In this document: positions 21,968 through 32,165 of the stretch, piece by piece
How positions within the stretch are numbered: position 1 is the first letter of the stretch
Layout of the letters: each line of letters starts with the position of its first letter
NCBI GenBank assembly: GCA_024721275.1
Contig: JAMPIX010000002.1
Coordinates: 124,001 to 188,000 of the forward strand
Direction of reading: 5' to 3'
Length of the DNA stretch: 64,000 nucleotides
Origin: Mycoplasma sp.
GTDB lineage: Bacteria > Bacillota_I > Bacilli_A > Mycoplasmatales > Metamycoplasmataceae
Position numbers and translations under genes: made by a program
The notes under the pieces: model-generated
What the model was told of the DNA's origin: nothing
The model's input: the letters and a program-made list of their open reading frames with translations, nothing else
Database searches by the model: none

Positions 21968-23556
21968 TATTTATTTTTTCTAAAAATAAGATAGTCTTCT
22001 AATGTTCCTTTAAATAAAGTTGGATTTTCTTCATCTATATCAATTAGAGCATTTGCAACTTTTGAAATAAAGGTTTTATTATATGTTGAAAAAATTAATC
22101 CACCTTTATATTCATTTAATCCTTTTATTGTTGAAAAAATTGATTCAATATCTAAATGGTTCAATGGTTGATCTAAAATTAAGAAATTAGATTCTCTAAC
22201 CATCATTCTTGCAAACATTAATCTTACTTTTTCTCCTCCTGATGTATCTTTAGCTTTTTTATAAACATTATCATTTGAAAATAACATTCTACCTAAATAA
22301 GTTCTCATTCTTGAATCTGCATTATCAGAAGTGAATTGAGATAATCAACCCATTAGTTCTAAATCGTTATCAAAGAATTCTGCATTATCAGAAGGAAAAT
22401 AATCGCTAGTAATTGTATCTCCTCAAGTAACAGTACCAGTCGTAGGTTTTTCTTTTCCAGCAAGAATATCTAAAAACTTAGTTTTAGATATATCATCTTT
22501 TCCTATAATCGCTAATTTCTCATGCGGATTTATTCTGAATGAAACATTTTTAAATAGTGTTTCACCTTCTGAATTAACATAAGAAAGATCTTCAACAATT
22601 AAAACTTTTTTTCCATTTTCTCTATTAATATCAAAATTAACAAATGGATATCTTCTTGTTGAAGGTTTAATTTCTTCTAATTCAATTTTCTCCATTGATT
22701 TCTTTCTTGATGTAGCTTGTTTAGATTTAGAAGCATTAGCTTGGAATCTTGCAATGAAAGCTTTAAGACTTTTTATTTGTTCTTCTTTTTTCATATTTTG
22801 TTGTTTAACAAGCTTTAACATCAATTCAGATGACTCTTTTCAGAATGAATAATTACCTGCATATAGTTTTGCAGTTGTTCTATCAATATCAATTATGTGT
22901 GTACATACATTATCTAAAAAACCACTATCATGAGATACAACGATTATTGTATTTTTATAGTTTTGCATAAATTCTTCTAATCATTGAATTGATTCAAGAT
23001 CTAAGTGGTTAGTAGGTTCATCTAATATTAAAATATCAGGATCTCCAAATAAAGCTTTTGCTAATAAAATTTTTATTTTATCAATAGCAGGAAGATCAAC
23101 AACTTTTTTATTTCAGTTTTCTTTTTCAATACCTAAGTCATCAAGTAATTTTTGAGCATTAGCTTCTGATTCTCATCCGCCCATTGTCGCAAATTTTTCT
23201 TCAAGCTCTGCTGCTTTATGACCGTCTTCTTCTGAGAAGTCTGGTTTTGCATAAAGTGCATCTTTTTCAGTCATTATTTGATAAAGAGTTTTGTGTCCCA
23301 TAATAACAACTTCTGTAGCAACATAATCATTGTATTTATAATGATCTTGTTCTAATGTAGAAATTCTTTTCCCTTTTTCAATTATTATTTCACCTGAAGT
23401 TTTTTCAACTTGTCCACTTAATATTTTTAAAAAAGTTGATTTACCAGCACCATTTGCACCAATAACTCCGTATGTACCTTCGATTAATTTAAGATTTACA
23501 TCTGAAAATAAAGTCTTATCTGGGAATTTTTTTGTTAAATTTAGTATTTGTATCAT
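21967..23556 (-). CDS. ABC-F family ATPase (YkpA/YbiT-like) with atypical motifs
   Basis: A 529-residue protein of two ABC domains without membrane segments, as in ribosome-associated ABC-F factors. The first domain has a good Walker A ('[19 protein letters not shown]') and Walker B ('[11 protein letters not shown]'), but its signature region is '[15 protein letters not shown]' instead of LSGGQ. The second has '[17 protein letters not shown]' in place of G-x4-GK(S/T), '[15 protein letters not shown]', and '[12 protein letters not shown]' where the catalytic Glu is Gln. A Lys-rich linker near residues 245-285 matches the interdomain arm. Only the first site looks catalytic. It sits inside the translation operon, which supports a ribosomal role. 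Confidence 0.85.
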
Positions 23557-23559
23557 ATT

Positions 23560-23901
23560 CTATTTTTTGTTATCAGATATTTTTTTCAAAATATCTTCAA
23601 TTTGTTGTCCTTTCTCGAATGAAGTATCTAGTTTGAAAATAAAATGAGGAATTCTTCTCATTGATGATCTTCTAGCAACTTCACCTCTTATAAATGAGCT
23701 TGCGCTATTTAATATTTTTAATGAATCATCTGGTTTAGAAAAGAATGAAACAAAAACAATACAATCACCTAAATCTTTTGAAAGTTTTACTTCAGTAACT
23801 GTTGTTAATGTTAAATTTGCATTTGTTAAATCATTATTAATTATTTCTGAAAGTAAAATCATTAATGATTTTTGCATTCTTAATACATTTATTGATGCCA
23901 T
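23560..23901 (-). CDS. rbfA: Ribosome-binding factor A
   Basis: A 113-residue KH-fold protein that matures the 16S 5' region in 30S assembly. It has the family N-terminus 'RMQKSLMILLSEIINNDL' and the C-terminal 'IRGEVARRSSMRRIPHFIFK', including the conserved 'R.P.(L/I).F' stretch. The length is typical. It overlaps the infB stop by one base, preserving the classical infB-rbfA order, and is followed four bases later by the ABC-F gene. Confidence 0.94.
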   Translation of the reverse strand: MASINVLRMQKSLMILLSEIINNDLTNANLTLTTVTEVKLSKDLGDCIVFVSFFSKPDDSLKILNSASSFIRGEVARRSSMRRIPHFIFKLDTSFEKGQQIEDILKKISDNKK

Positions 23902-25715
23902 TAGTTAATTCTCACTTCTTCATATGCCTCAATAACATCTTCTTCTTTAATGTCATTGAATTTGTAAATATTAATTCCACATTCAAAACCTTTTTTAACT
24001 TCTTTTGCTTGATTTTGTTCTCTTTGTAATGAACTTATTCTACCTTTGAATATTTCTTTACCTTTTCTTAAGATTCTAATTTTAGATTTATTTTTTATTA
24101 ATCCACTATCAATTTTAGTTCCAGCAATGTTTCCGTGTTTTGATGCAAAAATAACTTTTAAGATTGTTCCTCTACCTATAACTTCCTCTTTATATTTAGG
24201 AGCTTCAAGACCTTTTATTTTTGCTTCTATATCTTCAATTATTTTATAAATAATGTCATATGTTTTTAATTCTATACCTTCTTGTTTAGCAAGTTCTTTT
24301 TCAAAAGTATCTATTCTTAAGTTAAATGCAACTATCATTGCGTTTGAAGCTATTGCTAATAAAATGTCTGAACGAGTAACTTTTCCTACAGATACTAAAA
24401 CTGCATGAACTTCAACTTCATTACTAGAGATATTATTAAGTGAATATTTTATTGCTTCTGCTGTTCCTTGAACATCTGATTTAATTATTACGTTAAATAC
24501 TTTTTTACCATTTTCATTAACAACTTTTGTTTGAAGGTGTTTTTTATTTAAATCTCTTTTCTTTTCAATTTCAGCTTTTTCTGTTGCAATTTTTTTAGCA
24601 AATTTTTCATCATGGAAAATGAAAAACTTATCCCCTGTATTTGGAGGATAACTTAATCCTATTATTACTGCAGGTTCACCTGGTAAAGCTTTATCTATAT
24701 CTTCCATATAAGTATTTGTTAGTTTTTTAATTTTTCCACATTGAGAACCAGCTACAATAAAATCATTTTTTAATATTGATCCATTTTCAACTATTATAGT
24801 TGCAACTGTACCATGACCTTTATCAATTCTAGTTTCAATAACTCTACCAATTCCAAGTCTATTTGGATTAGCTTTTAAGTCTAATACTTCTGCTTGTAAT
24901 TTAATAGCTTCATATAGATCTTGAATACCATCACCTTTTAATGCTGAACCATAAACAAACATTGTGTCTCCACCTCATTCATCTGTGATTAATCCATGTT
25001 CAGATAATTCATTTTTTATTCTTTCAAGATCTTTTGTATGTTTATCCATTTTATTAACAAATATTATTATTGGAACATTAGCAGCTTTTGCATGATCAAT
25101 AGCTTCAACAGTTTGTTTCATAACACCATCATCAGCAGCTACAACTATTACAACTATGTCTGTTACTTGAGCTCCTCTTGCTCTCATTTGAGAAAAAGCT
25201 TCATGACCAGGAGTATCTAAGAAAGTAATATTAAAACCATGAAAATCAACTTTATAAGCACCAGTATGTTGAGTGATTCCACCTTTTTCTTTTTGAACTA
25301 CGTTAGATTTTCTAATGTAATCTATTAAAGTTGTTTTACCATGATCAACATGACCCATAACAGTTATTATCGGAGGTTTAGTTTCTAAATTTTCTTCTTC
25401 ATCAACTATTTCAACTTCATTCATAAAATTAGTTGCATCTATAGATTTTTCTTTTTGAAAATCAAGATCGAATTCGATACATACTTCTGCAATCATCTCT
25501 TCATCAAGCATTTCATTAATATTCATCATTTTTCCATTTTTGAAAAAATATTTTATGACATCATTAGGGTGTATTTTTGATTTTTGAGCAAAATCAGAAA
25601 TAGAAAGTGGGCCAGAGTATATAAATACTCCGTCTTTTACACCAACATCTACTCTTTTTAATTTATCCTTTATTGCTTGGGCATTTGTTTTTCTTTTTAA
25701 TACTTTTTTTGCCAT
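23901..25715 (-). CDS. infB: Translation initiation factor IF-2
   Basis: A 604-residue IF-2, the GTPase that brings fMet-tRNA to the 30S complex. G1 '[16 protein letters not shown]', the switch region '[14 protein letters not shown]', G3 '[20 protein letters not shown]' and G4 'IFVNKMDK' are all intact. The N-terminal region is short (about 110 residues), as usual in mollicutes, and contains the IF2 N-terminal motif '[20 protein letters not shown]'. Domains II-IV follow. A UGA before '[12 protein letters not shown]' is Trp. The gene starts directly after rnpM and ends overlapping rbfA. Confidence 0.97.
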
Positions 25716-25716
25716 T

Positions 25717-25977
25717 TTAATACTCCTCTAAAATTTTTGTTAATTCGTCATAAACTGATTTATCTACTTCCACTCTGAATGCTCTATTCAATAATTTATT
25801 TCTTCTTAATTTTTTTGAAAGCTTTTTATCTTTTAAAATATAAGCTCCACGACCATCGATCTTTTGTTCAAGATCGATTTTAATTTCGCCATCCTTTGTT
25901 TTTACAATTCTTATTAATTTAACTTTTTCATAGCTTTTATTTGTAGCTATACATTTTCTTAAATTATTTATTTGCAT
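25717..25977 (-). CDS. rnpM: RnpM/YlxR family RNA-binding protein (DUF448)
   Basis: An 86-residue basic protein. '[19 protein letters not shown]' and '[20 protein letters not shown]' match the YlxR fold with its G-R-G-A-Y motif. In Bacillus relatives this protein binds RNase P RNA and modulates RNase P. It lies between nusA and infB, its invariant position in Firmicutes and mollicutes. Stop and start codons of rnpM and infB are one base apart. Confidence 0.9.
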   Translation of the reverse strand: MQINNLRKCIATNKSYEKVKLIRIVKTKDGEIKIDLEQKIDGRGAYILKDKKLSKKLRRNKLLNRAFRVEVDKSVYDELTKILEEY

Positions 25978-25979
25978 TT

Positions 25980-27458
25980 TTATAATTCATTATCAAATTC
26001 GAAATCAGCTTCCATTTTAGCTATTTCTTCATCTGAGAATACAACATCTGTTGCGAAATCAGGTTCAATTGATAAATCAATATCATCCTCTTCAACCATA
26101 GGTTTGTTGTTTGTTCTAGGTTTTTTAGGTCTAGGTTTTGAAGGTCTTTCATCTCTTTTATAAGGGAATTCATTATCTGAATTATCAATTATAATGTCAT
26201 CGAAATCTTCATTTGCATTAGTGAAATCATCATTAAATGATTCGATATCTCTATCAATATCATCGAATGAACTTTCTCTTCTTTTGTTTCCTTGTCATGG
26301 TTTTGTTCTTCTATTATTATTAGCATTATCATTAATCATGTTTAATTCATTTTCATCAGCTATATTACCATTTCAAGTAATATTTATTCCTTCATTGGTT
26401 GCTTTTTCTTGAGAATATAAATCTATTTTCATATTTAATAATTCTGATACTAATCTTTGGTTTCTACCACCTCTACCTATTGCTAAAGTAAATTGAGAAT
26501 TAGGAACGATAATTTGTGCATGATTTTCATCTAAAATATTCACACCAATTACTCTTGATGGTGAAATTGCAGCAGCTATGTATTTTTCTTTAACTGGAGA
26601 TCAAGCAATTAAGTCTATTCTTTCCCCACCTAATCTTCTACTAATAGCATTTATTCTATCTCCTCTATTTCCAACACATGAACCTACAGGTTCAATATTT
26701 GGATTATTAGATTTAACAACAACTTTTGATCTTATTCCTGGTTGTCTTGCTATAGAAACTAATTCAATTGTTCCGTCAGCAACTTCCGGAACCCCTTCTT
26801 CAAATGCTTTTACAACATCTTTTGGAGAACCGTTTGAAACTATAATTTGTGCATCTTTTGCTTCTTCTAAAACTTCTTCTACAAAAACTTTTGTTTTTTC
26901 ATTTAGTCCTATTTCAATTTTCACATTTCTAAATTTTGATGGCATAAATGCTTTTGTTCCATTTATTTCAAAAATTCCATTTTTACCCATTCCGATGTCA
27001 CCTTTAAAAATAGCTTCTTGAACTGTTCCTTTTAATGGTAAAAATTTCTCGTAAATATATTTTCTTTCTTCAGAACGTGTTAATTGAATAAAATGTTGTC
27101 TAATTTTTGAAACTTGTTTTTTATCAAAAATATTGAAATCTATTTCAAATTCAATTGTATCTCCTACTTTTACATCTTTGTTTGCTAATTGCGCTTTCTT
27201 TAAAGGAATTAAATAAGAAGCTTCATCTTCTGAAAAGTCCTCATCTTCTACAACCTCAAGATTTGAGTTTAATAAGATAACTTCATTTTTTTCGTTATCA
27301 AAAATTATTCTTATCTTTGCATCTGGATCTAAATCCCCATGATAAACTTTTTTAATAGATTCTAGTAAAATTTCCTCTAAAATTTTTGTGTCATTTTGAA
27401 ATCATGGTTTCTCTTTTATATGATCCATAAATTCAAAAAAGTTGATTTTGTTTTTCAT
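25980..27458 (-). CDS. nusA: Transcription termination/antitermination factor NusA
   Basis: A 492-residue NusA that binds RNA polymerase and nascent RNA. It has the N-terminal polymerase-binding domain (MKNKINFFEFMDHIKEK), an S1 domain ('VGDTIEFEI' to 'FEINGTKAFMPSKFR'), and two KH domains ('PVGSCVGNRGDRINAISRRL' and 'FTLAIGRGGRNQRLVSELL'). After residue 380 comes an acidic tail rich in Asp, Asn and Pro with no recognisable AR repeats. Two UGA codons are Trp. It has its own promoter at 27526-27531 and a leader hairpin. Confidence 0.95.
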
Positions 27459-27482
27459 TTTTCCTCCCTATATAAATTGAAA

Positions 27483-27531
27483 AAGTACCTAAAGGTACTT
27501 CACACTTAATGAAAATAACACTTTAATTATA
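27483..27531 (-). promoter_or_regulatory. nusA: nusA promoter and leader hairpin
   Basis: On the minus strand TATAAT at 27526-27531 predicts a start near 27519. The leader then forms AAGTACCT/AGGTACTT (27483-27500), an almost loopless 8-bp palindrome followed by five T residues, ending about 20 bases before the GGGAGG Shine-Dalgarno. It could be a weak attenuator, or a rimP terminator that nusA must read through. Confidence 0.5.
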
Positions 27532-27545
27532 CAACAATTACTTTG

Positions 27546-27995
27546 TTAGAAAAAATATTTGTTTATTTTAACAATGTTTGACTTTTCAACTTTTATTTTT
27601 CTCATGTTACCTTTTTGATCTCATATAACTAATATGTCATTATCGTGTATTTCTTTTAATTTACCTACAAAACTACTTAAACCATAAAATTGTTTTTCAG
27701 GAAAAATTTCTATTTTCTTATCTATATAGTTTTCTAATTCATCAATTTTTATTTCAAAAGAAGTTCCAGATGAATAAATATCTAATATATATTCAACATC
27801 AATTAAATTATTTTCATCTAAGAAAACAGATATTTTTTTACTTAAAGTAGTTATATGATCCATATTTCTATTTTGAAATTCTAATTCAATCTTTAAAAAG
27901 TTATTTCCAAATTCTTTTTTAAAAAAAAGTTCATTTACTTTTGCTTCATCTTTTAATAGATTTTGTATTTCTGTTTTAATTTTTTGTGTATTCAT
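27546..27995 (-). CDS. rimP: Ribosome maturation factor RimP
   Basis: A 149-residue RimP (YlxS/DUF150) that assists 30S assembly. The family pattern is seen in 'KKISVFLDENNLIDVEYILD', 'YSSGTSFEIKIDELENYIDK' (usual form '...E-V-S-S-P-G-...R-P-L') and the C-terminal small beta-barrel 'GLSSFVGKLKEIHDNDILVI'. Similarity is moderate; the position immediately before nusA is strong support. A UGA in 'LVIWDQKGN' is Trp. Its start overlaps the ylxM stop by one base. Confidence 0.85.
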
Positions 27996-28219
27996 TATTT
28001 AAAATTAATTTTTCTTTCTGTATCTTCTAATTTTGCAATAGCTTTTTTAATCGCATCATTAATTGCTGCTCTAGATGAAGCTGTTATTTCTGAAATTTCA
28101 GACATAGTTAAATCTTCTAAAAAGTATAAATGAATTGCTTGTCTTTGAGTTTGAGTTAAAAAACCTTTGTATTTATCAAACAATTCAACTACTCTATTTC
28201 TTTCTTCCAAAGATTTCAT
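27995..28219 (-). CDS. ylxM: YlxM-family helix-turn-helix protein
   Basis: A 74-residue protein with a sigma-4-like helix-turn-helix ('LTQTQRQAIHLYFLEDLTMS' followed by 'EISEITASSRAAINDAIKKA'). This is the YlxM/p13 family, found next to ffh or ftsY in Firmicutes and thought to modulate the signal-recognition particle GTPases. It is shorter than the Bacillus protein (about 110 residues). It follows ftsY by four bases, which agrees with a link to the SRP pathway. Confidence 0.85.
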   Translation of the reverse strand: MKSLEERNRVVELFDKYKGFLTQTQRQAIHLYFLEDLTMSEISEITASSRAAINDAIKKAIAKLEDTERKINFK

Positions 28220-28223
28220 AAAT

Positions 28224-29447
28224 TTATTTAATCAAGTCCTTTGTTAAACCATAGATAAATGCATCAAGATCAAATTCTTGTAAATCATCCATTTGTTCTC
28301 CAAAGCCAATAAATTTAACTGGTAGATTTAATTCATCTTTTATTGTTAAAACAATACCACCTTTTGAAGTACCGTCCATTTTAGTTAATATAATTCCGGT
28401 TACATTTGTAACATCTCTAAATTCTCTTGCTTGAGAAATTCCATTTTGACCAGTTGTTGCATCAAGAACTAAAACTATTTCATGTGGAGCGCCGTGTATT
28501 TTTGCAGAAATTATGTTTTTCATTTTTGCTAATTCTGACATTAGATTTACTTTATTTTGTAATCTTCCAGCAGTATCTATTATTAAAATATCAAATGCTT
28601 CATCTTTAGCTTTTTTAACAGCATCAAAAACAACTGAAGCAGGATCTGATGCATTTCTTTCAGGTTTAACTATTTGACAATTTAATCTATTTGCTCAAAC
28701 ATCAAGTTGTTTAACAGCGCCTGCTCTAAATGTATCAGCAGCAGCTATTAAAACCTTCTTTCCTTCATTCATATATTTATTTGCTAGTTTTGCAATTGAT
28801 GTTGTTTTACCAACACCATTTACTCCAACCATTAAAATAACATTTACTCTTCCTTCGTGAATATCAAATCTTGTATCAACTTCTGATTGATTTGCATATA
28901 TTATGAACATTTTGTCAGCAATAATTTCATTTATTAAATTAAAGTCTTTTATATTTTCATTACGAACTTCTTGTTTTATTTCATAAATTATATTCATTAC
29001 TAATTGAACACTAATATCTGACATTATTAAAACTTCTTCAAGATCATCGAAATAATCATCGTCAATTTCATTGTGTTTTGTTTGAAGTTCTTTCAGTCTT
29101 CTTGAAAAAGAAGAACCTGATTTATTCATTCCGGCTACATATTTGTCAATTTTTTTATTTTTTATTCTTTGTTTTTTTAATTTTTTCTCTTCTTTTAATT
29201 TGCTTTTATCATCTTTTTTTGGTGCAGTAAAACTAAATTCATTAATATCATCATCATCGTCATCAAAAGAGATAGTACCAACTTTTGAAACAGAATCTGA
29301 GTTAAAAGAAGGACCATGGTCTTCAAAACCATAATCTTCTAAATTCACTTGTTCAGTTTCTATAACTTTTTTCTTCTTTTTTAATTTAGATGTTTCTTCA
29401 TCGTTTAATGTAAAAAGTCTTTCTTTTAAATTTTTAAAAAATCCCAT
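28224..29447 (-). CDS. ftsY: Signal recognition particle receptor FtsY
   Basis: A 407-residue SRP receptor GTPase. The NG domain has '[20 protein letters not shown]' (G1), '[20 protein letters not shown]' (G2), '[16 protein letters not shown]' (G3) and '[15 protein letters not shown]' (G4). The first 130 residues form a charged, Lys- and Asp-rich A-domain that would contact membrane or translocon. A UGA (Trp) sits at 'LDVWANRLN'. The gene has TATAAT 11 bases before the ATG and little Shine-Dalgarno. It works with Ffh, encoded at 56047-57384. Confidence 0.96.
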
Positions 29448-29511
29448 AATTACTAATTATTATATTATATAAAAATAGTTTTAATGAAAATTAAAGTAAA
29501 AAAATAAAATT

Positions 29512-30435
29512 TTATCTTCCTTCATTTTCGCTATTTATTTCATAAGCTATAGCTTCTTCATGAATACCGTATTTTTCATGTTCTTTTTCTTCTCATGATT
29601 TTCCAAGAGTATTGTAACGTTCTATAATATTTTCTTCAGTTGTTATTTGAGTATCTCATGAAAGAAATTCATTCATTTCTTCTTTTGTTAAATTAAAATC
29701 TTGAACTTCTATATTTTCTTTAACTCTACTTGCATTTTTACTCTTTGGAAGAATAGTTATATTCTTTTGTAATGATTCTCTTAATAAAATTTGAGCTTCA
29801 GTTTTATTATATTTTTTTGCTAATTCATCAATGAATGAAACTTGTTTTTCACTTAGTGCATGATGTTCAAATAAAACAGCAATTGTTTGATATCCAGTTA
29901 CAATAATTTCTTTTTCATGACAAAAATCTACAAGATCTTTTCTTTGATCTAATACATTGTATTTAAATTGATTCACTTCTGGTCATTCACCATATTTTTC
30001 ATGAATCATTTTTAAAATCTTGATATTAGCATTTGAAACACCAATATGTTTTACTTTACCCATTTTTTTAGCATTAATTAAAAATTCATATGCATTTACA
30101 AATTTTTCAATAGTTCCTGGTCAATGAAGTAAAAATAAATCTATAGGTTTTCTTCCTAATCTAATATTAGATTCATCTATTGCTTTTTGTGCAAGTTCAT
30201 CACTTTCAAAAAATCTAAGATCTAATTTTGATGTAATGAAAATGTCATTGTTAGTAGCAATTTCAACTCCTATATGTGCTTCATTTTTATAAATTTGAGC
30301 AGTATCTATTCCTTCGTAATTAGCTTCTAATGCAGCGTTAACTGATTTTGATATTTCACTTGGTAATAATCTTCATGTTCCAAGTGAAATGCTTGGCATT
30401 TTATCTCCGTTTTTGAATTTAAATTCTTTTTTCAT
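29512..30435 (-). CDS. Aldo/keto reductase
   Basis: A 307-residue NAD(P)H-dependent aldo/keto reductase with the (beta/alpha)8 barrel. The catalytic tetrad is visible: Asp and Tyr in 'EGIDTAQIYKNE', Lys in 'FITSKLDLRF', His in 'FLLHWPG'. 'HIGVSNANIKIL' and the cofactor-phosphate loop 'ITILPKSKNASRVKENIE' are conserved. Substrate is unknown; such enzymes commonly reduce methylglyoxal and other aldehydes. It has its own promoter (TATAAT at 30468-30473) and an AAAGGAAG Shine-Dalgarno. Confidence 0.9.
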
Positions 30436-30486
30436 AATATTACTTCCTTTTTTTATGTATAAACAATATTATACTCTTTAAGAAAG

Positions 30487-31848
30487 TTATATTAATTCAT
30501 AATTATTTAATAAACGTTTTTTTATAGTTCTCATTTCTCTTGTTTGATCAACAGATAAAACTCATAGAAGTGAAAAAGTATTTACTAAAAATTTGTAATC
30601 TTTTAGTTTTTCTTTATCAAGATTTTGGCTTTTAAAATCAACACCTTCTGTAACGAAAATATGTGCAAAATCGAAATATTCCGAATTCATTCTAACTCAC
30701 TCAAAATCAATTAAAATAACTTCTTTGCCATTTCAAAGCATATTTTTTCCACTTATATCATTATGTGAAATGACTAATTTTTCATCTTTATATTTTGTTA
30801 ATAATTCATTATATTTTGATTTTAATTTTCCTTTATATTTATTTTGAGTTGATAAATTATCTTCTAGTTTTGAAAAGAAATCATCATATTTATGTCAATC
30901 ATGTTTTTCAACATTATCAACTTTAATTTTATGAAACTCTATTAATGATTTAAATAAAGAATCTTCTTTTTGTTTTGTTCATTTGGTAATAATTTCGCCT
31001 TTAATTCATTTTTTTAGCATTATTCCTGAATAGTTATCATAATAAAAACTTTCTTTATCATGAATTGCGGAATATATTCTACTTTCATTATCTCAATTAG
31101 CCATTTTTGTATGAGGAATTCTTATTTGTCATCAAATGTCATTAACCATAACTTTATATGATGAATTTGCAATACCTTTATAATATTTTTTTACTTTTTG
31201 AATATCCTTTTCCTGAATTTTAAGCTTCTTACAAATATAGTTATTCATAATTTTTCTTTCTGAAAATAATTGCAAATTATTTGAAAATAAAATATATTTC
31301 AAATTATTTATTTTTGAAAATGATCCAACAAATGCTGCAATTGAAACACCTAATGTTGCTGTTGGTATTATTCAATTTATTGCCATCGATGCAATAAAAC
31401 CAGTTTCTCAAAATCAGATACCAGATAATGTTAATGAAACGAATTTTAAAAAGAATGAAATAAACATCATTAGAATAATTCACAAATAATTTGTCTTAGA
31501 TGTTGTTTGAAAATTAATAGCTGGAAGAATCATAATTATTGTAGGAAAATAATAGTCAAAGAAAAAAGATAAAAATCCTCCTGGTCCTAAAGTTATTTGG
31601 CCCGTTGCAAATCAAACTCACGGAGTTATTAACACAACTGCTATTGATGATCTAAAGTTTAAAAATAAAACAAGCATTATTAAAACAACATTTCAAATCT
31701 CTATAACTGCAAATCCGCCTGGTCCAGGAATTATTCTGTCGAAAAATTTTAAAACAGTTAATAAAGCAACTGTAATTCCCATTTGAGTTATTTCACTAAT
31801 AGATAATTTCTTAAAAAAAATATTATCTTTTATTTTGCTCTTTTTCAT
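30487..31848 (-). CDS. ThiT-like thiamine transporter fused to an APH-type kinase
   Basis: One uninterrupted 453-residue frame (UGA = Trp). Residues 15-185 are about six transmembrane helices resembling the ECF S component ThiT: 'EITQMGITVALLTVLKFF' at the start, the amphipathic 'LSFFFDYYFPTIIMILP' (compare 'LLDY..AF' in ThiT) and 'FLKFVSLTLSGIWFW' (compare 'LRF..H..SG..F'). Residues 201-453 are a kinase of the choline/aminoglycoside phosphotransferase fold, with catalytic 'SHNDISGKNMLW' (D364, N369) and Mg-binding 'VILIDFEWVRMNSEYFDFAH' (D381). A TPP riboswitch stands in front. I infer uptake of thiamine with immediate phosphorylation. M201 could be an internal start, but no stop separates the parts. 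Confidence 0.8.
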
Positions 31849-31855
31849 TTAGATA

Positions 31856-31995
31856 TGTTCCTGCTTAATTTTGTTTTTAAATAGGGAACAGAAGTTAAAT
31901 TGTATCTTGTTACGCTAGTATTAACTAGATCAACTGATAAGAGTTCATCTCAACCACAAATGTAGTGCCTCTGTACAACCTATTTTAAAATTATA
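31856..31995 (-). promoter_or_regulatory. TPP riboswitch with promoter and translational switch
   Basis: An extended -10 (TGT-TATAAT, 31990-31995) precedes an aptamer at about 31894-31983. It shows the THI-box elements in order: P1 arms TTGTA/TACAA, GAGGCAC, TTGAGATGA (consensus CTGAGA), ATCAGTTGATCTAG and TTAATACTAGCGTA (consensus GATCTGGATAATGCCAGCGTA). Downstream, TGTTCC (31885-31890) can pair with GGAACA (31856-31861), which covers the AGGA Shine-Dalgarno of the gene at 31848. No U-tract follows, so thiamine pyrophosphate should block translation rather than terminate transcription. Confidence 0.88.
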
Positions 31996-32117
31996 ACATT
32001 TGATAAAAAAAGAAATAAAAAAAGGCTTTTTTGCTTATAAATAGTAATGTTATTTTTTACATTTTAAGTAAATAATATATTTAATTAATAATTCCATACA
32101 ATAGAGTTTTAATTATA

Positions 32118-32123
32118 TATAAT
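32118..32123 (+). promoter_or_regulatory. -10 box of the nrdJ operon
   Basis: TATAAT at 32118-32123 predicts transcription from about 32130, giving a leader of some 35 bases with two purine-rich ribosome-binding stretches (AGAAGGA and AGAGAGGA). The rest of the 32000-32165 gap is AT-rich sequence without a recognisable element; the leader is too short for a cobalamin riboswitch. Confidence 0.55.
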
Positions 32124-32165
32124 AATTCACATTAGAAGGAAAATAGAGAGGAAAATATAAACTAA

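Noticed and set aside
25038-25220. Small plus-strand open frames inside infB, glyA, rplA and other genes
   Set aside because: They lie antisense to highly conserved genes, lack ribosome-binding sites, and show no recognisable domain.
31248-31248. Internal ATG as the start of a separate kinase gene
   Set aside because: It has only a weak purine stretch upstream and no stop codon separates it from the ThiT-like part; a fusion is simpler. An additional internal start cannot be excluded.
32000-32165. Cobalamin riboswitch before nrdJ
   Set aside because: The predicted leader is only about 35 bases and lacks the B12-box sequence, so it is far too short.
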